Positions 16,426 through 24,660 of a DNA stretch of 29,167 nucleotides are shown here, in pieces. The DNA lies in the NCBI GenBank assembly GCA_025981625.1, contig JAICXF010000019.1, forward strand, positions 1 to 29,167, given 5' to 3'. Each line of letters begins with the position of its first letter. Within the stretch, counting starts at the first letter, position 1. Source of the DNA: Sphingomonas sp. (GTDB lineage Bacteria > Pseudomonadota > Alphaproteobacteria > Sphingomonadales > Sphingomonadaceae). The notes beneath the pieces were generated by a model, which had not been told where the DNA came from, ran no database searches, and was given only the letters and a program-made list of their open reading frames with translations. The position numbers and the translations under genes are program-made.

Positions 16426-17589
16426 ATGGCGTCGAATGCTCCGATGCACCTCGTCGATCAGGACGCGGATGCGCGAGTGCCCTTTTTCGACTGGCCCGCC
16501 TTGTTCGCCGAGCGATCCGCCGATTACCTCCGCATCATCGAGCAAACCGCGTCCCGCGGCGGCTACATTCTCCAGGATGCCGTCGACGAGTTCGAGCGCA
16601 AGCTTGCTGCCTACGTTGGCGTCAAACATGCGATCGGCGTCTCCGACTGCACGAACGCCATGCTGCTGGGGCTGCGCGCGTCCGGAATTAAGCCCGGCGA
16701 GGAGATCATCCTGCCGAGCCATTCATTCATCGCCGCCGCACAGTCGATCCATTTCGGCGGCGCCGTTCCGGTTCCCGTCGAGCTCGACGATGAGGACGGT
16801 TGGCTGATCGATCCCGCGGCAGTGTGTAGCGCCATCTCGACCCGAACCCGGGCGATCATGGCGGTGCACGTGAACGGTCGCCTTTGTAAGATGGACTCGC
16901 TCCACGCGATCGCGGACGAACACGGGCTCGACATTTACGAGGACGCCGCACAGGCGCTCGGAGCGACGCTGGACGGCCGCCACGCCGGCTCGTTCGGCCG
17001 CTGGGCCGCGTTCAGCTTCTATCCGTCGAAGACGCTCGGCTGCTTCGGCGACGCTGGCGCGCTGCTTACCGACGACGACGAACTCGCCGCGACCGTTCGG
17101 GCGATGCGTAATCACGGCGCGGGTCCGGACAAGGTCATGGCGGACGATTGCGCCATCTGGGGAACCAACGCGCGCATCGACAACATTCACGCGGCGGTCC
17201 TGGCGTTCAAGCTTGGCTGGTATTGCGAGGCGATCGATCGCCGGCGAGCGGTCGCCCGCCGATATCAAGATGCATTCGCCGGCATCGGCGCGCTCGACCT
17301 TCCGCCGGCGCCTGCTTCGGATGACCGCCACTTCGACATCTTCCAGAATTACGAAGTCCGCTGCGAGAGCCGGGACTCGCTTCGGGCCTATCTCGCGGAC
17401 CGAAACATCGGCACCATCGTCCAGTGGGGCGGGACGGCCATTCACCAGTTCCGGGCTCTCGGGTTCACCCAACACCTCCCCCGCACCGATCGGTTCTTCG
17501 AGACGTCGCTGCTTCTTCCAATGAACCACCTGCTCACTGACGAGCAGGTCGCGACGGTGATCGAGGCAGTGACCTCGTTTTTCGGATGA
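16426..17589 (+). CDS. DegT/DnrJ/EryC1/StrS PLP-dependent sugar aminotransferase
   Basis: A 387-residue fold-type I aminotransferase. Landmarks in order: GYILQDAVDEFERKLAAYVG (46-65), GVSDCTNAMLLGL (71-83), ILPSHSFIAAAQS (95-107), DIYEDAAQALGA (169-180, D173 holding the PLP pyridine) and AFSFYPSKTLGCFGDAGA (195-212, with K202 forming the Schiff base). Most relatives read HLYG and K-x-L-G-A with TKN; here there is HVNGRLCKMD and SKTLGCF, so the substrate pocket is divergent. It would aminate a keto-sugar nucleotide or a related keto-sugar. The stop overlaps the next gene's start as ATGA, tying it to the split transketolase. Possible substrates are the 4-keto product of the FlaA1-type enzyme or a keto-sugar phosphate related to the transketolase. 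Confidence 0.92.
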   Translation: MASNAPMHLVDQDADARVPFFDWPALFAERSADYLRIIEQTASRGGYILQDAVDEFERKLAAYVGVKHAIGVSDCTNAMLLGLRASGIKPGEEIILPSHSFIAAAQSIHFGGAVPVPVELDDEDGWLIDPAAVCSAISTRTRAIMAVHVNGRLCKMDSLHAIADEHGLDIYEDAAQALGATLDGRHAGSFGRWAAFSFYPSKTLGCFGDAGALLTDDDELAATVRAMRNHGAGPDKVMADDCAIWGTNARIDNIHAAVLAFKLGWYCEAIDRRRAVARRYQDAFAGIGALDLPPAPASDDRHFDIFQNYEVRCESRDSLRAYLADRNIGTIVQWGGTAIHQFRALGFTQHLPRTDRFFETSLLLPMNHLLTDEQVATVIEAVTSFFG

Positions 17590-18404
17590 TTGAGACCGAA
17601 GAGCTTGCGCTTCGCCTTCGCCGTCACGTGGTCCGCATGTGCAGCCGTGGCGGCAGCTCCCATGTCGGGTCCGGCCTTTCGATCGCCGACATCGTCGCGG
17701 TACTTTACGGCGAGATTCTGCGCTTCGATGCGAAGAATCCGGGCTGGAGCGAGCGGGACCGCTTCATTCTCTCCAAAGGCCATGCCGGAGCATGCGTTTA
17801 TGCCGCCCTTGCCGAGTGCGGATTCTTCGAGACGTCCAAACTCGACGAACACTACCGCAATGGATCGCACCTGTCCGGCCACGTCAGCCATCGCAATGTT
17901 CCGGGCGTCGAATTGTCGACCGGATCCCTGGGCCACGGTCTCGGCGTCGGCGCCGGGATGGCGTTCAACCTCAAGCGGCTCGGCGGCGACCAGCGGGTCT
18001 TTGTCGTGCTCAGCGACGGCGAATGCGACGAGGGGTCGACCTGGGAAGCGGCCTTGTTCGCGGCGCACCACCGTCTGGGCAATCTGCGGGTGGTGATCGA
18101 TTACAACAAGCTGCAGTCGCTTGGCCGGGTCTCCGACACCATCAACCTCGAACCCTTCGCGGCCAAGTGGCGGGCCTTCGGATGGCGCACAGAAAGAGTG
18201 GACGGGCACGATCATGCCGCGCTGCGCGCGGCGCTGGCGGAACAAGCTCGGGATCGGCCAACCTGCATCGTCGCCGACACCGTCAAAGGCCGTGGCGTGT
18301 CGTTCATGGAAGACGCGGTTCTCTGGCATTACCGCTCGCCGCAAGGGGACGAATATGCGTCGGCGATGCGCGAGCTCGGCATCGACTCGGCGGACCATGC
18401 GTGA
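17586..18404 (+). CDS. Transketolase, N-terminal (TPP pyrophosphate-binding) subunit
   Basis: A 272-residue stand-alone first half of transketolase. Active-site histidines sit in GSSHVGSG (H26), SKGHAGA (H66) and SLGHGLG (H117). The TPP/metal motif runs from SDGECDEGSTWEA (143-155) to the Asn of IDYNKLQ (N174). VKGRGVSFMED closes the domain. The whole length matches the N-terminal half of ordinary 650-residue transketolases and ends before the pyrimidine domain, which is the next gene. Start ATG 17586 overlaps the aminotransferase stop as ATGA. Two-gene transketolases are known in archaea, some bacteria and in secondary-metabolite and sugar clusters. Placement between an aminotransferase and a phosphoglycosyl transferase suggests a special sugar and not pentose-phosphate metabolism (inference). 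Confidence 0.93.
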   Translation: MIETEELALRLRRHVVRMCSRGGSSHVGSGLSIADIVAVLYGEILRFDAKNPGWSERDRFILSKGHAGACVYAALAECGFFETSKLDEHYRNGSHLSGHVSHRNVPGVELSTGSLGHGLGVGAGMAFNLKRLGGDQRVFVVLSDGECDEGSTWEAALFAAHHRLGNLRVVIDYNKLQSLGRVSDTINLEPFAAKWRAFGWRTERVDGHDHAALRAALAEQARDRPTCIVADTVKGRGVSFMEDAVLWHYRSPQGDEYASAMRELGIDSADHA

Positions 18405-19311
18405 GGCGTTCATCCGGGCGCTGAGCGACCTCGCCGAGAAGGACCAGCGCATCATGCTCGTCAACGGCGATCTCGGCTTCGGCGTGCTGACCGACTTCAT
18501 CGAGCGGTTTCCCGACCAATATGTCAATGCGGGCGTCGCCGAGCAGAACATGACGGCGATCGCCTGCGGCATGGCGCTCACCGGTGCCCGGGCCTACACT
18601 TACTCCATCGGGAATTTCCCGACTTTGCGCTGTCTCGAGCAGCTTCGTAACGACGTCTGCTACCACAACGCCGACGTGACGGTTGTCGCTGTCGGCGCGG
18701 GCTTTTCTTACGGGCAGCTTGGGGTTTCGCACTTCGCCACGGAGGACCTTGCCGTACTGCGGTCGCTCCCGGGCATGACGGTCGTAGCACCATCGGACCC
18801 CTGGCAAGCCTATCAGCTAACCGAGCAGCTCCACGCGCGTGGCGGTCCCGCTTATCTCAGGATCGACAAGGGTTGCGCGGGCCTTCCTCCCGCCAGAATC
18901 AAGCTGGGGAAGGCCCGCACGGTCCGGCACGGAAGCGACGTTGCGCTGTTTGCAACCGGTGCAATCCTGTCGGAAGCGCTCGCCGCTTCGCAAACGCTGG
19001 CGACCGAGGGGATCAGCGCGCGCGTGGTGGAGGTGCACACGATCAAACCGCTGGACACGGAAGCGATCCTGGCCGCGGCCGCGGATTGCGGCCGGGTCCT
19101 GACGCTTGAAGAACATGTCGTGACGGGTGGCCTCGGAAGCGCCGTGGCCGAAGTCTGCGCCGAAGCCGGGCTCACGCTCAAGAGCTTCCGCCGCCTGGGC
19201 CTGCAAGACACATTTCCCGACGTCGTTGGTGACCAGGCATTCCTTCGCGCGCGATACGGTCTCGACGGCGTGAGCGTCGCCGCAGCAATCCGGCAGGCGG
19301 TCGGCTGCTGA
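18397..19311 (+). CDS. Transketolase, C-terminal (pyrimidine-binding) subunit
   Basis: A 304-residue partner of the preceding gene. It has the pyrimidine domain with VNGDLGFG (22-29), the catalytic glutamate in GVAEQNM (E49), and LRCLEQLRNDVCYHNADVTVVAVGAG, followed by a transketolase C-terminal domain (FATGAILSEAL, VVEVHTIKPLD, LTLEEHVVTGGLGSAV). The pair together would form the usual heterotetramer with TPP at the interface. ATG 18397 overlaps the stop of the first subunit by 8 bases. The end shares one base with the start of the phosphoglycosyl transferase (TGATG). It resembles both transketolase and DXS-like C-halves; because the N-half is transketolase-like, two-carbon ketol transfer is more likely. 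Confidence 0.92.
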   Translation: MREAFIRALSDLAEKDQRIMLVNGDLGFGVLTDFIERFPDQYVNAGVAEQNMTAIACGMALTGARAYTYSIGNFPTLRCLEQLRNDVCYHNADVTVVAVGAGFSYGQLGVSHFATEDLAVLRSLPGMTVVAPSDPWQAYQLTEQLHARGGPAYLRIDKGCAGLPPARIKLGKARTVRHGSDVALFATGAILSEALAASQTLATEGISARVVEVHTIKPLDTEAILAAAADCGRVLTLEEHVVTGGLGSAVAEVCAEAGLTLKSFRRLGLQDTFPDVVGDQAFLRARYGLDGVSVAAAIRQAVGC

Positions 19312-20027
19312 TGGCCAAGCGCTTGTTCGATATCGGCTTTTCGCTGCTAGCGATCATCCTTTCGCTGCCGGTCGTGGCGATTGCCTGCTTCCTGATCTGG
19401 GCTGGGGACGGCCACTGGCCGCTCTATGCGGGCTGGCGCGTGGGGCGCGGCGGGCGCGACTTCCGGATGATCAAACTTCGAACGATGGTCGTCGGCGCCG
19501 AACGCCTGGGTGGAAGCTCCACGTCGTCGGCCGACAGCCGGCTGATACCACTCGGCAACTCGCTTCGCCGTTTCAAACTCGACGAGCTCCCACAGTTCCT
19601 CAACGTGCTCGTTGGCGACATGAGCATTGTCGGACCGCGCCCGAACGTTCGGCGGGGCGGGGTCGATCGATACACCGCCGCCGAGCGCCGGTTGCTGTCG
19701 GTCCGCCCGGGGATCACCGACCTCGCCTCGATCGTCTTTTCGGATGAGGGGGAAATCCTCAAAGATTCGCCGAACCCGGACGAACTTTACGACGCCGTGA
19801 TCCGCCCCTGGAAGAACCGGCTTGCGCTCGAATATGTCGGCCGTTGGAGCTTCAGCCTCGATCTTCGGCTCATCGCCCTCACGCTGACCAGCTTGGTCTC
19901 GCGCAAGGCTGCCCTCCGCGGCGCCGATTCAATCCTCGCGAAGTGGGGCGTGGACAGCGCATTGCGGCGAATTTGCGCCAGATCCGAAGCCCTTCCTGCC
20001 GGGACGCCACCGGGAGAAACCGCATGA
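19311..20027 (+). CDS. Initiating phosphoglycosyl transferase (PglC/WcaJ-type, monotopic)
   Basis: A 238-residue small-format enzyme of the bacterial sugar transferase family. An N-terminal re-entrant helix (about 8-30) holds SLP at 18-20, like the helix-breaking Ser-Pro of PglC. The core has FRMIKLRTMV (51-60), the catalytic Asp-Glu dyad D91-E92 in KLDELPQ, and MSIVGPRPN (104-112). The short format lacks the extra N-terminal membrane helices of WcaJ/WbaP. It transfers a sugar phosphate from a UDP-sugar to undecaprenyl phosphate to begin the repeat unit. PglC-like enzymes commonly use UDP-diNAc-bacillosamine, which would fit the dehydratase, aminotransferase and acetyltransferase in this window; the donor is not proven. 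It ends with ATGA into the next gene. Confidence 0.92.
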   Translation: MAKRLFDIGFSLLAIILSLPVVAIACFLIWAGDGHWPLYAGWRVGRGGRDFRMIKLRTMVVGAERLGGSSTSSADSRLIPLGNSLRRFKLDELPQFLNVLVGDMSIVGPRPNVRRGGVDRYTAAERRLLSVRPGITDLASIVFSDEGEILKDSPNPDELYDAVIRPWKNRLALEYVGRWSFSLDLRLIALTLTSLVSRKAALRGADSILAKWGVDSALRRICARSEALPAGTPPGETA

Positions 20028-20632
20028 GCGTACTTTTCTATCTCTGCGATGGCAGGGCGCACGCACGCGCATCTCTCGCAGAGGATTTCGAGATCCAGTG
20101 TTGGCGTCCGGCATTTGATGGGTTCCCGCCCCGCCGGTGGCGCAGCATTCCGAATCTGTGCTGGTGGGCATTCGGCAAGCTGGGGATCTTCGCCAACCGA
20201 AGTTTCGGAGCGATCCGGATCGAGCGCCACGGCCAAGTCCTTCATCGGCTGATCGTCACGCCGGCATGGTACCGGTTCCCATTTATGTCGCCGGACGATC
20301 TTCAAATCGGCGCCCTCTGGACTTCTCGCGAGGCTCGCCGGCAGCAGCTGGCAGCCAGCGCGATCGGCGAAGCTCACCGGCGCTTCGGAAGCGAGCGCAG
20401 CCGATTTTGGTACCTCACCGACGGCGACAATGTGGGCTCGGGCGCGTTGGCGAGGGCCTGCGGGTATCGGCTCGTCGCCGTTGGCCGCCGAACCAGGCCA
20501 TTGGGGATATCGTTGCTCGGCCGGTTTGTGGTCGATCGGTGGGTTCAGCGGGAATTGACCCGCACCCAGGCGATCGATCCGGACTGCGACGAGGAGTCGG
20601 ACGCGGGCCGGACCCTCAGCGTAAGCCACTGA
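20024..20632 (+). CDS. GNAT-like putative N-acyltransferase
   Basis: A 202-residue protein without signal peptide or membrane helices. From about residue 85 the pattern is GNAT-like: IGALWTSREARRQQLAASAI corresponds to the acetyl-CoA pyrophosphate-binding strand and loop (the usual RGxGxG is poorly kept), and NVGSGALARACGYRLV matches the late N..S...Y..GF segment. The N-terminal part, rich in Trp and Arg, I cannot place. ATG 20024 overlaps the PglC-like stop as ATGA. Adjacency to the phosphoglycosyl transferase suggests it N-acylates the amino sugar used in initiation, similar to PseH, which is also a GNAT; this is inference. The last 28 residues lie antisense to the convergent repeat protein and may be read-through. 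Confidence 0.65.
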   Translation: MSVLFYLCDGRAHARASLAEDFEIQCWRPAFDGFPPRRWRSIPNLCWWAFGKLGIFANRSFGAIRIERHGQVLHRLIVTPAWYRFPFMSPDDLQIGALWTSREARRQQLAASAIGEAHRRFGSERSRFWYLTDGDNVGSGALARACGYRLVAVGRRTRPLGISLLGRFVVDRWVQRELTRTQAIDPDCDEESDAGRTLSVSH

Positions 20633-21774
20633 CCCGAGCAACCCGGTGGGACGGTGAACGCCACCTCTGCCTGTCCGCTCGCCACCATCGGCTGGTCGAG
20701 GCGCGCAAGCTCGGCCCCGCCCACCTCCCCACAGGTTACCGACCAATAGGGCACCCCGCCTGTGCCGGACTCCGCCGTCCTCGTGGACAAAGCATATCGG
20801 CCGGGAACCAGAGTGAGCAGTTGGGCGGCGACCTGTCCGCTGTTCGCCGGCGCCGCACGATAGCTGAGCTCGGTGGAACGCGCGTCTAGAGCTCGTTCGG
20901 CGCCCAGGGATCCGTTGCTGACCAAACCCCAGCCAAATGGATATCGCGCCGCAGAATCACGAAAGGACGGATCGGCAACAAGGCCAGTCCGCCTGCCGAA
21001 GCTCGCGTTCAGGAATCGCGCCTGGGCGAACTCACGCGCCGTCACCAGACGTTCGATCAGTCGCTGATCGTCGGCATTCGCGGCAAGGAACTGCTTGTCG
21101 CGCATGTGGCTGACCACGTTCGCGAGCGGGCCAACGTCGCCGTCGCTCAAGAGCACCCATTCGAAGAACATCTGGCGCCACTCGCTGGGACGGTCGAGCA
21201 ATCGTGCAAGCGGGACAGTCAGCGTCGGATCGGCCGATGCCTTTGCGAGCACGGGAAAGAGGATCGGTTGAGCGTCCGTGGTGGTTCTCAGCGCGACGTC
21301 GAAGTTGTGCAGCGCGCCGGCGACATTGCCCCGATCGACCGAGTCCTGGATCAGCCACAGTCGCGTCGGCAGGCTGCGCCTGCTCAGCCGGTCCGACAGC
21401 TGAAACAGCTTTCGAGCGTTTGTCGTCTGCCCCGAGAGCGCGAGGTCCAGCGCTCTCAATTCGATTGCCTGCACTTGGGTGAGGTCGCGGCCGAGCGCCC
21501 TTCCGACCAGCGCGCGGACTTCGGGCCTGCGGGGATTCCCCAAGGCGGCGGCGGCTGCGGTGGCGCTAGCCGCATCCCACGGGGCAATCTTCGCCGCCAG
21601 CGCTGGATGGTCGACTGCCGCCCAGCTCGCAAGCGAGGTAGGCACGACCACCGCAACGAGCGCCAACGCTCCGGCGACGATTCCGGCGCGCGCCAGGAGC
21701 TTGGCGCTCGGTCCGTCCGACGCTTCACGCGCCGGCTTACGAGCGATCGTAGCTGTATTCGAAGCCGTAGCCAT
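20545..21774 (-). CDS. Membrane-anchored protein of unknown function (TPR-like repeats, beta C-terminus)
   Basis: A 409-residue protein with a short cytoplasmic N-terminus, one transmembrane helix (about 28-50) and a large, probably periplasmic domain. Residues 80-230 look like degenerate tetratricopeptide helices (for example RALDLALSGQTTNARKLFQLS and HNFDVALRTTTDAQPILFPVL). From about 270 the sequence turns beta-rich (FGWGLVSNGSLGAERAL, LLTLVPGRYALSTR, EVAFTVPPGCSGQWL), like a carbohydrate-binding jelly roll; that reading is tentative. ATG 21774 starts inside the tyrosine tail of the upstream kinase gene (38-base overlap) with no clear ribosome site, so translation is probably coupled. It ends 88 bases inside the convergent GNAT-like gene. 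It probably acts in polymer assembly or export because of its operon. Confidence 0.8.
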   Translation of the reverse strand: MATASNTATIARKPAREASDGPSAKLLARAGIVAGALALVAVVVPTSLASWAAVDHPALAAKIAPWDAASATAAAAALGNPRRPEVRALVGRALGRDLTQVQAIELRALDLALSGQTTNARKLFQLSDRLSRRSLPTRLWLIQDSVDRGNVAGALHNFDVALRTTTDAQPILFPVLAKASADPTLTVPLARLLDRPSEWRQMFFEWVLLSDGDVGPLANVVSHMRDKQFLAANADDQRLIERLVTAREFAQARFLNASFGRRTGLVADPSFRDSAARYPFGWGLVSNGSLGAERALDARSTELSYRAAPANSGQVAAQLLTLVPGRYALSTRTAESGTGGVPYWSVTCGEVGGAELARLDQPMVASGQAEVAFTVPPGCSGQWLTLRVRPASDSSSQSGSIAWVRVNSR

Positions 21775-23935
21775 AGCCGTAGCCGAGGTGCGCGTGCCGG
21801 GGCTCGAATTTGGTCAGCACGATTCCGACGACATTCGCCTGCGCGGTTTCCAGGCGTTGCAATGCCCGCCGGGCAGCTCCAGCCTGCACCGCCCGCGCCT
21901 CGACCACAAAGATCAGCCCGTCGACGGCAGCCGCAATCAAGGGTGCGTCCGCAAGGCCGATCACCGGCGATGAATCGACGATCACATGGTCGAACCGCTC
22001 CTGAAGCCGCGTGATCAGTTCACCGAGCCGCGCCCCGGTCAGCAGGTCGGCCGCGTTGGGCGGATGCGGCCCCGCCGTGACGATCGACAGCCCCTCACGC
22101 TGAGTCGAGCGGATAATCGCATCAATGTTGTCACTGCCCGCCAGGAAATTGCTCACTCCGGGGGCATCGTTATCGAGGCCGAAGTAGCGGTGAACCGAGG
22201 GCGCGCGCAGGTCGGCATCGATCAGCACGACCCTGCGCTTTGTGCGTGCTAGCGACTGCGCCAGCGCAAGTGCGGTAATGGACTTGCCCTCGCGGGGCCT
22301 GGTGCTCGTGACCGCGAGGGACCTGGGCGTCCCACGGGACGTCGAAAGTTCGAGCGCTGCTTCAATCGCGAGATAAGCCTCGACCAGCGGCGAACGCGGA
22401 TTTTCGAACGCTTCGAGCGGCGTCTCGCGCTTGACCCGCGGAACGGTACCGAGCAGCGGATGGCCGAGTTTCGCCTCGGTGTCGGCCGGATCGCCAATTC
22501 CTTCGTCGATCTGCTCCAGTCCCGCTGCGACACCCATTCCGGCAAGTCCGCCGAAGAACATCGCCAGAAGCAGGTTGATCGCGAGCCTGGGGCTGCTCGG
22601 ACGGTCGGGCAGCTTCGGCTGATCGACGACTGTCACATTGTTCTTCTCGACGCCGCCGGCGACGCCGATTTCCTTATAGCGCTGCAGCAGCGCGCTATAG
22701 AGTTCCCGGTTGGTGTCCGCGTCCCGCTGATAGATGTTGTATTGGATGCTTCGCTGGCGAAGGTCCGTCAGATTGCCTTTGAGCGCGTTGACGCGTGCGG
22801 CGAGCATGCGCTCGCGGGCGACCGCCGATCGGTAGTCCTGAGAAAGCGATGTCCCGACCCGCGCTTCTTCGGCGCCGATCGCGCCATCGAGGGACCGGAT
22901 CTGCGCCTGCAGTGCCAGCGCCGGCGGGTATTTCGGCTCGAACTGCTGGAGCATCTTGGCATATTCGGCCTGGTCCTGCGCGCGTTCGTCGCGCATCCGG
23001 GCGATCGCGTCATTGGCAAGCGCGCCGCTCGTTGCGTCCGGGCGCCGGGTCAGCCGGCTCTCCGCCTGGACCCGCTCCGCCGTCGCAATCGCCAGCGCGT
23101 TGTTCAGAGTCACGAGGTCATCGCTGACGAGTGACCGATCGGCCGAGGAGGGCGCCGCGTCTTTCCCGCCGCCGGTACTTCCGGCAGGCAGCAGAATAAT
23201 CCCCTGGCTGGCCGCATAGCCGACCGCCTTGCGCTCGGACTCCTCCAGTTTGGTCCGCATTTCCTCCAGGCGGTTCTCAAGGAAACGCCGCGCGTAATCG
23301 GAAGATTCGTATCGCCGCTCCAGGTTCGTCTCGATGAACAGCCGGCTCCACGCGTTGGCAATGCGTTGCGACAGCGCCGGATCGGGCGTGACCGCGGTAA
23401 TGTCGACCAGCCTCGATCCGCGCACAGGCGCAATCCCGACATGGTCGAGCAGGACCTTGCCGATCACTTCGACTCGGTGGGCGCGGCTGGCCGGGTTGAG
23501 GAGGTCGGCCTGTCCGCCTTTCAACAGGTCCATTCTGCCGAACATTTTGAGGGTCGCCGGATCGTCCTCCAGCCCGAGCTCCCGCGCGACTCGCTCGGAA
23601 AGAGCCTTGGTCTGCAGAAGACCGTACTGGGTTTGATAGAATTCCTGGTCGGCGACGCTGGTGTCGCGTTCGACGCTGTCGATATCGACCACCCGGTCGG
23701 TGTCGCGCGTGATCTCCAGACGCGCCGTGGAAGTATATTCGCGGGTCATGACCGCGGTGATCAGGATTCCCGCGATGGCGCCGATCGCGACGCCGCCGAG
23801 CAGGATCCACCGCCATCGCGACGCGGCACGGAGCAGGCGCCGCATCGGCGGCACGCGTTCGGCCCCTGCCGGTCCGGCGAACAGCGGAATTTGCCCAGGG
23901 GCGAACGCCAGTGCATGCGGCGAGATCGTATCCAT
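21737..23935 (-). CDS. wzc: Wzc/GumC-type polysaccharide co-polymerase with tyrosine autokinase
   Basis: A full-length 732-residue bacterial tyrosine kinase fused to its Wzz-like domain. TM1 is at about 43-63, a long periplasmic coiled segment follows, and TM2 is near 440-463. The kinase has Walker A TSTRPREGKS (543-552), A-prime VVLIDADLR (569-577) and Walker B VIVDSSP (651-657). The C-terminus carries a tyrosine cluster, with Y719, Y721, Y723, Y727 and Y729, the usual autophosphorylation sites. It governs chain length and couples inner-membrane polymerisation to the Wza export channel. ATG 23935 shares one base with the upstream Wza stop (TGATG), with AAGG a few bases before. The DNA of the tyrosine cluster also encodes the start of the next gene. 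Confidence 0.95.
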   Translation of the reverse strand: MDTISPHALAFAPGQIPLFAGPAGAERVPPMRRLLRAASRWRWILLGGVAIGAIAGILITAVMTREYTSTARLEITRDTDRVVDIDSVERDTSVADQEFYQTQYGLLQTKALSERVARELGLEDDPATLKMFGRMDLLKGGQADLLNPASRAHRVEVIGKVLLDHVGIAPVRGSRLVDITAVTPDPALSQRIANAWSRLFIETNLERRYESSDYARRFLENRLEEMRTKLEESERKAVGYAASQGIILLPAGSTGGGKDAAPSSADRSLVSDDLVTLNNALAIATAERVQAESRLTRRPDATSGALANDAIARMRDERAQDQAEYAKMLQQFEPKYPPALALQAQIRSLDGAIGAEEARVGTSLSQDYRSAVARERMLAARVNALKGNLTDLRQRSIQYNIYQRDADTNRELYSALLQRYKEIGVAGGVEKNNVTVVDQPKLPDRPSSPRLAINLLLAMFFGGLAGMGVAAGLEQIDEGIGDPADTEAKLGHPLLGTVPRVKRETPLEAFENPRSPLVEAYLAIEAALELSTSRGTPRSLAVTSTRPREGKSITALALAQSLARTKRRVVLIDADLRAPSVHRYFGLDNDAPGVSNFLAGSDNIDAIIRSTQREGLSIVTAGPHPPNAADLLTGARLGELITRLQERFDHVIVDSSPVIGLADAPLIAAAVDGLIFVVEARAVQAGAARRALQRLETAQANVVGIVLTKFEPRHAHLGYGYGYGFEYSYDRS

Positions 23936-24660
23936 CAATGGAGCCTTTCCAGCCCAAGTACGAGAGGCGTGGTGAGCAGCGGGAACATCTGGGTGAACTG
24001 CTGGAACATGCGGCGCGCCTTCGAATCGCCGACCATGACGATGTCGTTCGCGTAGATTTTGGGATCGGCGTAAATGCCGCGACGGATCGCGCCCAGATTG
24101 TAGAGCGCGGCCATCTGCTTGCCGTTGACGGAACGGAAGACGACAACGTCGTCGAGCCGCGCAAACTCGCCGGCGCCCTTTGCATTGGCGACCGCCCGCA
24201 TCAGCGTGATGTTGCCGAGCGCAGGATAGCTGCCGGGCCGACCGACCTGCCCGTCGACGGTGTAGACCTGGCTCGTCGTCTCATCCAGGTTGACGCTCAC
24301 CTGCGGGTTCTTGACGTAATTGCCTCGAAGGCGCTGATCGATGGCGTCGGCAAGCTGAGTGGGCGTCAGTCCCGCCGCGTCGATCGTGCCGGCAAGCGGA
24401 AGCGAGAGACGCGCCGCGGCATCGACCTGGAACTTGCCGCTGAGCTCGGGCACGCCGAACACGGTCACGTTCAATTTGTCGAACGGTCCGATGTGATAAG
24501 GGCTGCTGGCGACCACGAGGTCGGCGCCGGTTGGCGGAGGCAGATCGGTGAGCTTCGTCACAGACAGAGGCTCGGGACCCTCCCCCATGCGCGGCCCGTT
24601 GGAGCAGGCGGCGATCGAACAGGCGGCGAAGCCGATGAGCAGACTGGATGCGCGGGTCAT
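23935..24660 (-). CDS. wza: Wza-like polysaccharide export lipoprotein
   Basis: A 241-residue outer-membrane export protein. The N-terminal signal ends in a lipobox SIAAC with C19 as the probable lipidated residue (C14 is a second option). A poly-export domain begins at YHIGPFDKLNVTVFG (55-69) and includes FQVDAAARLSLPLAGTI. An SLBB-type domain follows with VYTVDGQVGRPGSYPALGNI and later IYANDIVMV. The length is shorter than E. coli Wza (about 380), typical of GumB-sized forms with fewer SLBB domains. ATG 24660 overlaps the stop of the barrel-protein gene as ATGA and its own stop overlaps the wzc start. It should form the export channel with the Wzc ring. Confidence 0.93.
   Translation of the reverse strand: MTRASSLLIGFAACSIAACSNGPRMGEGPEPLSVTKLTDLPPPTGADLVVASSPYHIGPFDKLNVTVFGVPELSGKFQVDAAARLSLPLAGTIDAAGLTPTQLADAIDQRLRGNYVKNPQVSVNLDETTSQVYTVDGQVGRPGSYPALGNITLMRAVANAKGAGEFARLDDVVVFRSVNGKQMAALYNLGAIRRGIYADPKIYANDIVMVGDSKARRMFQQFTQMFPLLTTPLVLGLERLH

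Noticed and set aside
22460..23134. Plus-strand open frame inside wzc
   Set aside because: Antisense to a well-conserved Wzc; no independent evidence of coding.
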